The notes: generated by a model not told the origin, from the letters alone. DNA of 64,000 bases from Ensifer sp. USDA 6670 (GCA_000421085.1 ATWE01000011.1:168365-232364), one strand, 5' to 3'; positions 15,867-25,851 are shown, numbered from the stretch's first letter. Translations and numbers: made by a program.

Positions 15867-17099
15867 ATGTCCCACTCCTGCCGCTTCTGCTCGACCCCGC
15901 TTGAAACCGTCGTGGCCGACCTCGGGGCGACGCCCTGGTCCAACTCGTTTCTCGAGCCGACCGAGGAGGCGATCGCCCATGAGAAGGCTTTTCCGCTGAA
16001 GGTGATGGTTTGTTCCGAATGCCTGCTCGTCCAGACCACCGAGACGGTCCCGGCCGACGAAATCTTCAACGCCGACTACCACTATCTCTCGTCATTCTCG
16101 ACGAGCTGGCTCGACCATGCGCGCCGCTATGCAGAGGCAATGACCGAACGGTTCGCTCTCGACGGCAGCTCGCAGGTGGTGGAAGTCGCGTCGAATGACG
16201 GCTACCTGCTGCAATATTTCGCGGCCGAGCGAATTCCCGTGCTCGGCGTCGAGCCGGCGGCCAATGCCGCGAGGATCGCCGAAGGCCGCAACGTGCCGAC
16301 CCATGTCGCCTTCTTCGGCCGCGACACGGCCAACGCGCTCGTTGCCCGCGGCATCCGCGCCGATCTCACCGCCGCCAACAATGTTCTTGCCCACGTGCCG
16401 GATATCGCCGATTTCGTCAGCGGCTTTGCGATCCTCCTGAAGCCCGACGGCGTCGCTACCTTCGAGTTTCCGCACCTCCTGCGGCTGATCGAGGGCATCC
16501 AGTTCGACACGATCTATCACGAGCACTATTCCTACCTGTCGCTCGCGGCCGTCGAACGCATCTTCGCCGCTTGCGGGCTGAAGGTCTTCGATGTCGAGGA
16601 ACTGCCGACCCATGGCGGCTCGTTGCGCGTCTACGCCCAAGCGATGACCGGAAACAGACCGGCGACCGAGAAGCTCGCCGAAGTGCGGGCCGAGGAGGAA
16701 AGCGCCGGGCTCAAGCAGATGCCCACCTACGCCGCCTTCGGGAAGCGCATCGCCGCGGTCTGCGATGGATTCCGCGCGTTTCTCGCGGACGCCAGAAGCG
16801 AAAACAAGCGCGTAGCGGCTTATGGCGCGGCAGCAAAGGGCAACACCTTCCTCAACGTCTGCGGGGTCACCGCGTCGGACATCGATTTCATCGTCGACCG
16901 CAACGATCTGAAGCAGGGCAAGCTCTCGCCCGGCAGCCACATTCCGATCTACGATCCCGCCAGGATCGAGGCGGCAAAACCCGACTATGTCGTCATCCTC
17001 CCGTGGAACCTGACCGACGAGATCGTCGCCGCCCACGCCCATATCCGCTCCTGGGGCGGCCGCTTCGTCGTCGCCATTCCGGAAGTGCGGGTGATCTGA
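15867..17099 (+). CDS. NDP-hexose C-methyltransferase (zinc-binding type)
   Basis: A 410-residue three-domain sugar C-methyltransferase like TylC3 and related NDP-4-ketohexose 3-C-methyltransferases. The N-terminal zinc site is formed by C5, C8, C49 and C52. The SAM-binding motif VVEVASNDGYLLQYF begins near residue 104. HEHYSYLSLAAVERIF matches the catalytic His-Tyr region. The C-terminal Methyltransf_14 domain holds AAKGNTFLN. After CDP-glucose dehydration it would add a methyl branch to the keto sugar, so the product may be a branched 6-deoxysugar on a surface polysaccharide. It is the last gene of the block and is convergent with the AraC gene. Confidence 0.9.
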   Translation: MSHSCRFCSTPLETVVADLGATPWSNSFLEPTEEAIAHEKAFPLKVMVCSECLLVQTTETVPADEIFNADYHYLSSFSTSWLDHARRYAEAMTERFALDGSSQVVEVASNDGYLLQYFAAERIPVLGVEPAANAARIAEGRNVPTHVAFFGRDTANALVARGIRADLTAANNVLAHVPDIADFVSGFAILLKPDGVATFEFPHLLRLIEGIQFDTIYHEHYSYLSLAAVERIFAACGLKVFDVEELPTHGGSLRVYAQAMTGNRPATEKLAEVRAEEESAGLKQMPTYAAFGKRIAAVCDGFRAFLADARSENKRVAAYGAAAKGNTFLNVCGVTASDIDFIVDRNDLKQGKLSPGSHIPIYDPARIEAAKPDYVVILPWNLTDEIVAAHAHIRSWGGRFVVAIPEVRVI

Positions 17100-17120
17100 G
17101 CCCGGCTGCCGCGCTGCACC

Positions 17121-18008
17121 TTATTCGCCCTGGCTGCCCGACCGCCTTCGGTATTCCGACGGGCTGCATCCCACCAGATTCTGGAACTGGGTCGACAGGT
17201 GAAAGGCCGAGCTAAATCCGAGCAAGGCGGCAATTTCCTTGATCGGCTTATCCGTATTGGTCAGGATGTCCTGTGTTCGCCGGATCCTGAGCGCCATCTG
17301 GTGCTGCTTCGGCGAGACTCCCGTCTTCTCCTTGAATACCCTCCGGAAATACGAATAGCTGACACCGAGCTCCCGGGCGACTTCCTCTACCGGCATCTGA
17401 TCCGCACAGCGTTCCATCAAGAGCAGGCGCGCCCTTTCGACCAGGCGATCCGCAGGAGCAGCGGAGGCGCCTTCCTGCTGCTGTGAGAGTAGCGCCAGCA
17501 ATTGCAGGCCGAGCGTCGATAAGACCGGCTGGTTTTTCAGACCGTCTTCGACGGCACGCTCGTGAATCTCTTCGAAAATGGCGGCGAATTCCGGCCCCGA
17601 GGGCAAAACGGGGCGCCCAGGGTCGATGAGACCGATCGCCCGCGCAAAGTCGAATGCGGGGCTTCGGCATTCTATCCAGTTCTCCGTCCAGCCCAGTTCC
17701 GGATCCGGAGCAAACCGATGCCAGACGCCGGGAAACAGGAGGACGATCGATCCGCCTTCCACCAGTTGCGTTTTCCCGCGCCGTCCGAATTCGAACATGC
17801 CCCGCCCATCCGCGATCAGGATCACCTGATAGGCCTGGAGGATCCTTCCTCTCTTCCAGTCGAAGTGATGGTCGTCGGGATGACGTATCGGCGGATAGAT
17901 CGAATGCGGAGGTATTTTCGTATGCCCGGTCGATACTGCCGTGCACCCCCAGGCCGAACACAGCCTGTGATCGGGCAGGTAGAGGAAATAGTTCTCCGCC
18001 AACGGCAT
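17121..18008 (-). CDS. AraC family transcriptional regulator
   Basis: A 295-residue AraC-type regulator. The N-terminal half is a cupin-like sugar-sensing domain (YQVILIADGRGMFEFG, GGSIVLLFPGVWHRFAPD). The C-terminal ~100 residues hold two helix-turn-helix motifs (PVEEVARELGVSYSYFRRVF; IKEIAALLGFSSAFHLSTQF). It is divergent from the isomerase-like gene across 245 bp and most likely activates that operon when its sugar is present. It ends 22 bases from the methyltransferase stop, so it marks the boundary of the inserted catabolic unit. Confidence 0.93.
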   Translation of the reverse strand: MPLAENYFLYLPDHRLCSAWGCTAVSTGHTKIPPHSIYPPIRHPDDHHFDWKRGRILQAYQVILIADGRGMFEFGRRGKTQLVEGGSIVLLFPGVWHRFAPDPELGWTENWIECRSPAFDFARAIGLIDPGRPVLPSGPEFAAIFEEIHERAVEDGLKNQPVLSTLGLQLLALLSQQQEGASAAPADRLVERARLLLMERCADQMPVEEVARELGVSYSYFRRVFKEKTGVSPKQHQMALRIRRTQDILTNTDKPIKEIAALLGFSSAFHLSTQFQNLVGCSPSEYRRRSGSQGE

Positions 18009-18253
18009 CCCCCAAGGATCACTTTTTATATGCTTCTGATCATTTTTGCGGAAAAGTCCATGATGTCAATCCGCATGGCCGATGCTAGGGTCTACCCGGG
18101 GATGCAAGTTTTGGCGGTCGGCAACGCAAGCCGCCATGGCCGCGGGGAGAGCGCGGTCCTCAGAGGAGATATGATGAACCGATCGCCGCACGGGGCAGCA
18201 GGCACGAGCCTGCTGCCGGACCATGATCTTTGCCTTGCGGTTGCGGGGCGTTC

Positions 18254-19681
18254 ATGACGGACCGCATCTTGAAGGTAGGTCTCTTCGGCATTGGCCTGTC
18301 CACTTACTGGCCCCAGTTCGAGGGCCTGGAGGATCGGCTCACGGGATATGTCGGACAGATGGCCGAGAAACTGGCCCGACCCGACATCGAAGTGGTGAAC
18401 CTCGGCCTCATCGACACCGCCGAGGCGGCATACGACGCCGGTCACCGCTTTCGCGAGGCCGATGTCGACATCATATTCCTTCACGTCACTACCTATGCTC
18501 TGTCGTCCACCGTTCTGCCCGTGGTCCGGCGAGCCCGCGTACCGGTGGTGATCCTCAATCTTCAGCCTGCGGCCGCGATCGACTACCAGAGCTTCAATGC
18601 GCTCGGCGACAGGACCAAGATGACCGGTGACTGGCTCGCCCACTGCGGGGCCTGCCCGGTACCGGAAATCGCCAATGTGTTCCGGCGGTCGGGCATCGCG
18701 TTCCACCAGATCACGGGCATGCTCAATGGCGATCCGCATGTCGACCGGGAGATCGGCGACTGGATCGACGCAGCGCGGGTCGCCCACGTCATGGCACATA
18801 ACCGCCTGGGCGTGATGGGCCGGTACTATAACGGCATGCTCGACATCTATTCCGACCTGACCGCCCAAGCGGCCGCCTTCGGAACCCACATCGAGATCGT
18901 CGAGGTCGACGAGCTCGCCCGGCTCCGGCGCGAGACGACCGAGGCGGAGGTCGAGCTTTGCCTCGAAAGGATCCGGAGCGAGTTCGACATCCAGCCGGAC
19001 TGCGATCCCGCCGAACTGCACCGGGCAGCGCACACGGCCGTGGCCCTGCGCAAGCTTGCCGAGCAGAAAAAGCTCGGCTCGCTCGCTTACTATTACGAAT
19101 CGGTGGCAGGGCACGAATACGAGGATCTCATCGCATCGGTAATCGTCGGCTGCTCGCTTCTGACGGCGCAAGGCATTCCGGTCGCGGGCGAGTACGAGAT
19201 CAAGAACGCCCAGGCGATGAAGATCATGGACACCTTCGGCGCGGGCGGTTCCTTCACCGAATACTACGCAATGGACTTCAACGAGGACGTCGTCCTCATG
19301 GGGCATGACGGACCGGGGCACATCAAGGTTGCGGAAGGCAAGACGAAGATACGTCCCCTCAAGGTTTATCACGGCAAGGTCGGCTCCGGCATCAGCGTGG
19401 AAATGTCCGTCAGGCATGGCCCCGTGACGCTTCTTTCCGTGATCGAGCGTGAGGGCCGGATCGTCCTATTATGTGCGGAGGGACAATCCGTGCCTGGTCC
19501 GGTTCTCGAGATCGGGAATACCAACAGCCGCTACAAGTTCGACGTCGGGGCGCGCCGTTTCGTGGAGGACTGGAACGCGCAGGGACCGGCGCATCACTGC
19601 GCCGTCGGCGTCGGTCACATCGCCCGCAAAATCGAAAAACTTGGCGAACTTCTCGGTCTGCAAGTGGTCCAGGTGTGCTGA
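18254..19681 (+). CDS. L-arabinose/L-fucose isomerase-like protein
   Basis: A 475-residue protein of the L-fucose/L-arabinose isomerase superfamily, which interconverts aldoses and ketoses with a divalent metal. Two Rossmann-like N-terminal domains are followed by the C-terminal isomerase fold with EYEIKNAQAMKIMDTFGAGG, AMDFNEDVVLMGHDGPGH and HGPVTLLSV, which include the expected Glu and His ligands. It is divergent enough from AraA that the sugar is uncertain. ATG 18254 is chosen because an upstream TTG adds only a short unconserved leader. It heads the operon with a ribose-type ABC transporter and a hydrolase. Confidence 0.85.
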   Translation: MTDRILKVGLFGIGLSTYWPQFEGLEDRLTGYVGQMAEKLARPDIEVVNLGLIDTAEAAYDAGHRFREADVDIIFLHVTTYALSSTVLPVVRRARVPVVILNLQPAAAIDYQSFNALGDRTKMTGDWLAHCGACPVPEIANVFRRSGIAFHQITGMLNGDPHVDREIGDWIDAARVAHVMAHNRLGVMGRYYNGMLDIYSDLTAQAAAFGTHIEIVEVDELARLRRETTEAEVELCLERIRSEFDIQPDCDPAELHRAAHTAVALRKLAEQKKLGSLAYYYESVAGHEYEDLIASVIVGCSLLTAQGIPVAGEYEIKNAQAMKIMDTFGAGGSFTEYYAMDFNEDVVLMGHDGPGHIKVAEGKTKIRPLKVYHGKVGSGISVEMSVRHGPVTLLSVIEREGRIVLLCAEGQSVPGPVLEIGNTNSRYKFDVGARRFVEDWNAQGPAHHCAVGVGHIARKIEKLGELLGLQVVQVC

Positions 19682-19752
19682 ACGGACAACTCCGGAGAGC
19701 TGCAACGCGAGACCCGCGAAAACCTATAGTCAACAGGTGAGGAGGACCTGAA

Positions 19753-20814
19753 ATGCCTGCAGAAAAATCAATGAACTTCAACCGAGCGCAGCGGCTGATC
19801 GGCCTGTTCTTTGCCGGCACCATGGCGCTGGCAAGCCCCATGGCTACCGCGGCGGAGATCAATCTGAACGCACCAGCCCCGACCTTTCCTCCCGAGATCG
19901 CCAAGTTTCAGGCGATCGAGCCCGGCAGCGCCGAAGGCCTGACGATCGGATTCACCCAGCTCATTCTCGGCGTCCCGTTTCCAGATGCGCTTCAGGCCGG
20001 CATGGAGAAGGCTGCCGAGACGGCCGGCTTCAAGCTGGTCACCTGCGACTCCAAGCTCGACGCAGCGACGGCACTCAACTGCGCCCGCCAGTTCAAGACC
20101 CAGAATGTCGACGGCCTCGTGACCTTTCAGGCGGACGCCGCCGCTGCTGCCAACATCTGCGCCGAGGGCGCGCAGGTGCCGGTCATCGCCATCGACATCG
20201 AACAGAAACCTTGCGAAACCGCCTTCGTCGGAGCCGCCAACTCCTATGCCGGCGAAATCGTGGGCCACGAGCTGGGCATGCACTTCGCCAAAAACTTCAA
20301 CTGCGAGTACGACGCCTTCGTCTCGCTGGAATCGACGGCCGTCGGCGTCGTTAACGACCAGCGCATGGGCGGCATCCGCAAGGCGTTCGAAGCTGTGTGC
20401 GGGCCGGTGCAGAACCTTCGCATCATCGACACCGGTGCCGGCGGGCAGGCCGATGCGGCGCAGCGCCAGTTCACCGATACGTTGACGGCCCTTCCCGGCG
20501 CCACCAAGGTGATCACGGTCGGCATCAACGAAGACGTCGTCATTGCCGCCCTTGCGGCGGCGCGCACCCAGGGCCGCAACCAGGACCTCTATCTCGGCGT
20601 CCAGAACTTCGACCCCGACAATTGCCAGATCTGGACTGCGCCGCATTTCATCGCGACTGCCGCCTATTTCCCTGAGCGGTATGCCGAACTGATCGTTCCT
20701 AACCTGGTGAAGGCCATCAAGGGCGAGACGATCAACCAGCAGATTCTCGTTCCGCATGAACTGATCACGCCGGAGAACATCTCCAAGGTCTATCCGGAGT
20801 TTGCCTGCAAATGA
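19753..20814 (+). CDS. Sugar ABC transporter, periplasmic binding protein
   Basis: A 353-residue ribose/galactose-type (Peripla_BP_4) sugar-binding protein. A signal peptide runs to about MATAAEI (residue 36). The mature part has ADAAAAANICAEGAQVPVIAIDI and AGEIVGHELGMHF, characteristic of cluster B binding proteins. A strong GGAGG lies before the ATG. Its stop overlaps the start of the ATPase gene. The ligand is probably a monosaccharide or sugar acid handled by the neighbouring isomerase. Confidence 0.93.
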   Translation: MPAEKSMNFNRAQRLIGLFFAGTMALASPMATAAEINLNAPAPTFPPEIAKFQAIEPGSAEGLTIGFTQLILGVPFPDALQAGMEKAAETAGFKLVTCDSKLDAATALNCARQFKTQNVDGLVTFQADAAAAANICAEGAQVPVIAIDIEQKPCETAFVGAANSYAGEIVGHELGMHFAKNFNCEYDAFVSLESTAVGVVNDQRMGGIRKAFEAVCGPVQNLRIIDTGAGGQADAAQRQFTDTLTALPGATKVITVGINEDVVIAALAAARTQGRNQDLYLGVQNFDPDNCQIWTAPHFIATAAYFPERYAELIVPNLVKAIKGETINQQILVPHELITPENISKVYPEFACK

Positions 20815-22307
20815 CGGCGGATTTCCTCGCCGTACGCGGCATCAGGAAATCGTTCGGCCCGATCGAGGTTCTCCATGGCATGAACCTCGATCTGCCGGCA
20901 GGAACGGTTACCGCCCTTCTGGGAGAGAACGGCGCCGGCAAGTCCACATTCGTGCGGATTCTGGCCGGAGACCACATGCCCGACGGCGGCACGATCTCTG
21001 TGGACGGCGCCATTGCCTCCTTTCGCGGTGTGGGAGATGCGCGCGCGGCGGGAATCCGTTTGATCGCCCAGGAAATCGCCGATGCGCCGACGCTCTCGGT
21101 GGCGGAGAACATCCTGCTCGGTGCGTGGCCGACGCGGGCCGGGCTCGTCGATCACCGGGCCATGCGCGAACTGGCACGACAGGCGCTGGAAATGCTTGGC
21201 ACGGATCTTCCGCTGGAGGCGAAGGTCGCCTCTCTGCGGTTGGGCGAGCGGCAGATCATCGAGATCGCCCGCTCCACGATAGGCGCCTCGAAATGCATTA
21301 TCTTCGACGAGGCGACTGCGGCCCTGTCGGACGCGGAGGCACGCAAACTCTTCCAGTTGATCCGGCGTCTTGCGGTACGCGGCGTCGCCATTCTCTACAT
21401 CACCCATCGGCTCGACGAAGTGTTCGCGCTTGCCGACCGGGTGTGCGTCCTGCGCGACGGCCGCGTTTCCCTCGATCACGCAACGGGCGACGTCACTCAG
21501 GATCAGGTCATAGAGGCCATGGTGGGCCGCGCGGTCGCGAATGCGCGACATGCCGTACCGCCATCGACCGCCGCTCCTCCGGTGTTGGAAGCCACCGGAC
21601 TGGGGTCGGCCTCCTTTTCGGACGTTTCCTTTGCCTTGCGCCCGGGCGAGATACTGGGCGTGTACGGCAAGGTCGGCTCGGGCGTTCAGGAATTGTCGAG
21701 CTCGCTGGTCGGCGCGCGCGCGTTCCACGAAGGAACGCTGTATGTCGAAGGTTCGCCGAGGCACTTCCGGCACCCGGCGGACGCGATTGCGGCTGGCATA
21801 GGCCATCTATCGGCGGATCGCGCGGCCGACGGCCTGCTTCCCACGATGACGCTTGCGGAAAATCTTTCGGCGCCCAGCTGGGGCCGCCTCGCCCGGCGCG
21901 GCTTCGTGAACCGCCGCAAGCTGCGCCAGGCCTATGGCCGCTGGCATCGCACGTTGCACATCAAGGCCGCCGCTTCCGGCGAACAACTGATCACGGAACT
22001 GTCCGGCGGCAACCAGCAGAAGGTTCTGCTAGGCCGATGGCTGGAAGCCGGATCGAAAATCCTGGTGCTAAGCGAACCGACCCGCGGCGTCGACGTCGGC
22101 GCCCGCCAGGAAATCTACCGCGTGCTCGCCGGACTGGCTGCCAAGGGCCACGCCATCGTCGTTGCCACCTCGGATTACGAGGACATCACGGCCGTTGCCA
22201 GCCGCGCGCTGGTCATGGTGCGCGGACGCATGGTCGCGGAGATCCCGCACGAGCGCATTTCGACTGAAGCCCTGACCGAAGCCGCAGGAGGCGGTGTCCA
22301 TGCCTGA
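20811..22307 (+). CDS. Sugar ABC transporter ATPase (RbsA/XylG type)
   Basis: A 498-residue protein with two fused nucleotide-binding domains. The first has an intact Walker A (LLGENGAGKST, residues 37-47), a weak signature (LRLGERQ) and Walker B ending in DEATAAL. The second has the degenerate Walker A GKVGSGVQEL usual in this family, a canonical LSGGNQQK signature, and EPTRGVDVGA. The gene overlaps both neighbours by a few bases (ATGA upstream), so the transporter genes are translationally coupled. Confidence 0.94.
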   Translation: MTADFLAVRGIRKSFGPIEVLHGMNLDLPAGTVTALLGENGAGKSTFVRILAGDHMPDGGTISVDGAIASFRGVGDARAAGIRLIAQEIADAPTLSVAENILLGAWPTRAGLVDHRAMRELARQALEMLGTDLPLEAKVASLRLGERQIIEIARSTIGASKCIIFDEATAALSDAEARKLFQLIRRLAVRGVAILYITHRLDEVFALADRVCVLRDGRVSLDHATGDVTQDQVIEAMVGRAVANARHAVPPSTAAPPVLEATGLGSASFSDVSFALRPGEILGVYGKVGSGVQELSSSLVGARAFHEGTLYVEGSPRHFRHPADAIAAGIGHLSADRAADGLLPTMTLAENLSAPSWGRLARRGFVNRRKLRQAYGRWHRTLHIKAAASGEQLITELSGGNQQKVLLGRWLEAGSKILVLSEPTRGVDVGARQEIYRVLAGLAAKGHAIVVATSDYEDITAVASRALVMVRGRMVAEIPHERISTEALTEAAGGGVHA

Positions 22308-23295
22308 CAACCTTCAATCCGAGGCCGGCCCCATGGCCGATCTGGAGCGCAACCGAAACAGGGCAGCAATCCGGAAGGCGCCGGAATCGGCCGCCCTGCT
22401 CGCATTCCTTATCGCGGAGATCGTCTTCTTCTCGCTCAGCTCACCCTACTTCCTGACCTGGGGAAACTGGGTCAATGTCTTCACCGCGCTCTCGATCACC
22501 GGCGTTCTTGCCGCGGGAGGCACAATGCTTCTGATTGCGGGCCAATTCGACCTGTCGGTCGGCAGCGGCGTCGCCTTCGTCGCCCTCGTGCTCGCCTTGT
22601 CCATCGACAGCCTGGGCGTTCTGCCGGCCAGCATGCTTGCAATGCTCGTCGGCGTCTGCATAGGCCTGGTCAACGGCTTTCTGGTGACGAAAATCGGGGT
22701 CAACGCGCTCATCACGACGCTCGGGACTCTGGCTATCTTTCGCGGCCTCACCCAGTCCATCGGTGGCGGCAGGAATATCCAGATCGCCAATTTCGACTGG
22801 GCTATCTGGCGTCCATTCCTGAACATTCCGCTCTCGGCGCTGGTCTTCCTGCTCGTCGCAATCATGGTCGGCATCGTGCTCAGACGCTCCGTCTTCGGGC
22901 GCTCGATCTATGCGATCGGCGCGAATGAAAACGCCGCCCGCCTCGTCGGCATCAGGACCAAGGGCGTGGTGTTCGCAGGCTTTCTCCTCTCCGGCGCCTT
23001 CATCGGGCTCGGCGGTCTCATCAGCGCCTCGCAGCTCGGCTCGACATCCGGAACCACGGGTCTCGGACTGGAGCTTGCCGTCGTCACGGCAGTCATTCTC
23101 GGAGGCACCTCGCTGAAGGGCGGGACCGGCACCATGTTCGGCACCGTGATCGGACTGCTGATCGTCGGCGTTCTCAACAACGGCTTGACGCTGATGAACG
23201 TCAACTCGTCCTGGCAGCAGGCCGCCACGGGCTTGCTGTTGATCCTGGCGGTCTCCTTCGATCAGCTTCGCCAGCGCCTCGTCGGCAGGCGGTGA
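22294..23295 (+). CDS. Sugar ABC transporter permease (RbsC type)
   Basis: A 333-residue inner-membrane permease of the BPD_transp_2 family with about ten hydrophobic segments. Family marks are MLLIAGQFDLSVGS, NGFLVTKIGVNALITTLGT and the EAA-like loop GANENAARLVGI. VILGGTSLKGGTGTMFGTVIG is the typical C-terminal signature. It overlaps the ATPase gene by 14 bases and completes the uptake system. Confidence 0.94.
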   Translation: MSMPDNLQSEAGPMADLERNRNRAAIRKAPESAALLAFLIAEIVFFSLSSPYFLTWGNWVNVFTALSITGVLAAGGTMLLIAGQFDLSVGSGVAFVALVLALSIDSLGVLPASMLAMLVGVCIGLVNGFLVTKIGVNALITTLGTLAIFRGLTQSIGGGRNIQIANFDWAIWRPFLNIPLSALVFLLVAIMVGIVLRRSVFGRSIYAIGANENAARLVGIRTKGVVFAGFLLSGAFIGLGGLISASQLGSTSGTTGLGLELAVVTAVILGGTSLKGGTGTMFGTVIGLLIVGVLNNGLTLMNVNSSWQQAATGLLLILAVSFDQLRQRLVGRR

Positions 23296-23302
23296 AATCG
23301 CG

Positions 23303-25030
23303 ATGCACACGCAACCGCCGATCCGCCTGCTCGACAATATAGACGTCCCGATGCGCGACGGCGTCAGGCTGAAGACGGATATCTGGCTGCCTGGAACGGA
23401 GGAGCCGTGCCCCGTCCTGCTCCAGCGCACGCCATATCGCCGTGAGACGCCGTTCGGCTCCCAGCACATTTCAGCCTTGGAGTTCCAGACAGCTCTAAGA
23501 CGGGGCTATGCTGTCGTCGTGCAGGATACGCGAGGGCGCTACGGCTCGGAAGGCGATTTCACCCCCTTCCAGGCCGAGGCGAGCGATGGGGCGGATACCA
23601 TCGACTGGCTGTGCATGCAGCCGTTCTGCAACGGCTCGGTTGCGATGTTCGGCGCCTCCTATGTCGGTGCGACGCAGATACTCGCTCTTTCGGAAAACCC
23701 GGAAGGTCTGAAAGCGATCGCACCGCAGCTGACCACAGCCCGCCACGGCGAAACCTGGATGTATCGCGGCGGAGCCGTCGAGCTCGCCTTCGTGTTACTT
23801 TGGGTGATCGAATCCCTTGGACCGGATCATCTGCAACGCCGTATCTCCGCCTTGCCGACAGATATACGCGAGCGTGCCCGAGCTTTGTTGCAGACGCTGC
23901 AGAAGGACCCTCTTGAAGCTTTCAAACGTCTTCCGGTCCTCGATGACGCGATCATCGAACTTGCACCATACCTCGCGGACTGGCTCAATCCGGAAGCGAT
24001 CACCGCCGAGGAATACCGTCCCGGGTCGCTAGAGAAGAGCCGTGCGGCGCTGCTTGTGGTCGGCGGCTGGAACGACATCTTCGTGGAAGGGTCGATCGAG
24101 CTTTTCGAGAGGGCCCGATCGCGCTGGTCAGGAGGCGGACACATGCCTGACCGCCTTATCATCGGTCCCTGGTCGCACGGCAACCCGACCGATTGGCAGG
24201 GTCAAGAGTGGCTGGGATACGCTGCGTCCACCGTCGATCTCCCGGAGGAAACCCTGGGGTTCTTCGATAGCGCTCTGGAGGGCCGCGAACCGGCATGCCC
24301 CGTGGTCCGCTACTTCCGCTCCGGATCCAACACTTGGCACGCCGCGCCCGACTGGCCCCTTCCGGACAGCATCGAGGTGTCGCTCATTCTCGATTGCAGC
24401 CGGTCTTCGCTCGGCTCCGCGCCTGCCGAGCAGGCGAGCGCTACCTTCATCTCCGACCCGTTGAAGCCGGTTCCCACTGCCGGTGGCGCCACTTTTCTGC
24501 CCGGCCTTCTGCTCGGCCGCAACTCCGGCCCGGTGGACCAGGCCGCGATCGAAGCGCGCGACGATGTCGTGATTTTCACCGGCCAGCCGCTCGGTGAAGA
24601 TCTTGAGGTTACGGGACTGGTCAGAGCACGCCTCTGGGTATCGTCCTCAGCTGCAAGCTGTGACTGGACGGCACGGCTATGCGAAGTCGGCCCGGATGGC
24701 GGAAGCACCGGCATCGTGGATGGCATCGTGCGCTGGTCCCGTTCGAGACAAGCAGGCGGCGAACCACAAGAAGTCGTCGTGCGCCTCGGTCACATCAGCC
24801 GCCTGTTCCGCAAGGGGTGCCGGCTCCGGCTGCAGATCGCCTCGTCTAACTTTCCACGCTTCGACCGCAATCCGCAGTCCGGCGTCCCGCCGACCTTGGC
24901 GAGAGCCTTAGATTTCATCAGAGCAGAACAGCGCATCTTCTCGGGAGAGGCTTTCCCAAGCCGTCTCATATTGCCGGTGGTGACCACGAGCTATCCGCAG
25001 GCGGAAACGCTGTCGGCACTGGGAAGGTAG
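23303..25030 (+). CDS. CocE/NonD family hydrolase
   Basis: A 575-residue X-Pro dipeptidyl-peptidase (S15)-type alpha/beta hydrolase. The nucleophile elbow is FGASYVGATQ (serine in GxSYxG), with DTRGRYGSEGDF upstream, as in cocaine esterase and acyl-glutarate hydrolases. The C-terminal jelly-roll domain contains VTGLVRARLWVSSSA. It starts eight bases after the permease gene, so it belongs to the sugar operon. It may remove an acyl or ester group from the imported compound. No secretion signal is visible, so hydrolysis would be cytoplasmic. Confidence 0.88.
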   Translation: MHTQPPIRLLDNIDVPMRDGVRLKTDIWLPGTEEPCPVLLQRTPYRRETPFGSQHISALEFQTALRRGYAVVVQDTRGRYGSEGDFTPFQAEASDGADTIDWLCMQPFCNGSVAMFGASYVGATQILALSENPEGLKAIAPQLTTARHGETWMYRGGAVELAFVLLWVIESLGPDHLQRRISALPTDIRERARALLQTLQKDPLEAFKRLPVLDDAIIELAPYLADWLNPEAITAEEYRPGSLEKSRAALLVVGGWNDIFVEGSIELFERARSRWSGGGHMPDRLIIGPWSHGNPTDWQGQEWLGYAASTVDLPEETLGFFDSALEGREPACPVVRYFRSGSNTWHAAPDWPLPDSIEVSLILDCSRSSLGSAPAEQASATFISDPLKPVPTAGGATFLPGLLLGRNSGPVDQAAIEARDDVVIFTGQPLGEDLEVTGLVRARLWVSSSAASCDWTARLCEVGPDGGSTGIVDGIVRWSRSRQAGGEPQEVVVRLGHISRLFRKGCRLRLQIASSNFPRFDRNPQSGVPPTLARALDFIRAEQRIFSGEAFPSRLILPVVTTSYPQAETLSALGR

Positions 25031-25073
25031 ATACTTGAGTGGGGCGATCTCCCTCAGGCGGGAAGCGGACCGA

Positions 25074-25850
25074 TCAAAGCCTCTTCAGGAAGCCATCCGG
25101 CGCAACGGTCACCATCAACTTGTCCTGAACCAACCGGTCGATCTCGAACTCAGAATGAGATTTCAGATATTCATGCACCGCGGTCTTCGGATTGTCGCCG
25201 ACGTCCCAGGGGCGGTCGTCGAAGAATCCCGCGGGCATGTCCTCCACCAGCGTGTCGAAGACCACGCAATAGCAGCCGGCGGTCACCAAAGCCGCATAGG
25301 CTTCGAGCTCGGCGAGCACATGCGCGTGGGTATGCATGGAATCGAGGCAAACCATCACCCGTTTGTAGCCGGCCGAGGCCTCGCGCACCTGCGCGACGAT
25401 CTCCGGGTCGATGGAGGATCCCTCAAACATCTGGATGCGGCTCGCCATCGGATGGCTCTCGATCGCCGCGCGGTTGTGGGAGCGGATGTCGATGTCGATG
25501 CCGATGACCTTGCGCTTGGACCGGCTGGGATCGAATGAAACGCCCGCCTCGATCGCGTCGCACATGTCGAGCATCGCGAGCAGCGAGGCGCTCATGACCA
25601 GCGAGCCGCCATGCGCGATCCCCGTCTCGATCACCAGATCGGGCCGTGTCGCCCAGATCAGTTCCTGCATCGCCATGATATCCTGCGGATACTGGATGAT
25701 CGGGCGCCCCAGCCAGTCGAAATTATAGACGTAGCGCTTCGCCATAGAAGCTTCGCGCCACTGGTTCGAAAGCGCCTGGAAATCCCCGTCACGGCCATAG
25801 CCGTCGATCGCGGCCGCCCGCTCGGTGCGGAATTGTTCGATAGGGTCCAT
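25074..25850 (-). CDS. CmcI/cephalosporin hydroxylase-type methyltransferase
   Basis: A 258-residue class I methyltransferase of the CmcI family; despite the cephalosporin hydroxylase label, members in sugar clusters usually O-methylate sugars. The SAM site is LVIETGIAHGGSLVMSAS (about residues 72-89), followed by KVIGIDIDIRS. SMHTHAHVLAELEAYA holds putative metal ligands, as in CmcI and rhamnosyl methyltransferases. ATG 25850 lies one base past the end of the upstream epimerase gene, so the two are co-translated. It would methylate a deoxysugar of the same polysaccharide. Confidence 0.87.
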   Translation of the reverse strand: MDPIEQFRTERAAAIDGYGRDGDFQALSNQWREASMAKRYVYNFDWLGRPIIQYPQDIMAMQELIWATRPDLVIETGIAHGGSLVMSASLLAMLDMCDAIEAGVSFDPSRSKRKVIGIDIDIRSHNRAAIESHPMASRIQMFEGSSIDPEIVAQVREASAGYKRVMVCLDSMHTHAHVLAELEAYAALVTAGCYCVVFDTLVEDMPAGFFDDRPWDVGDNPKTAVHEYLKSHSEFEIDRLVQDKLMVTVAPDGFLKRL

Positions 25851-25851
25851 G

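Noticed and set aside
20801..22267. Plus-strand frame overlapping the ABC ATPase in another frame
   Set aside because: Arg/Gly-rich shadow; the overlapping frame has Walker motifs and coupled start and stop codons.
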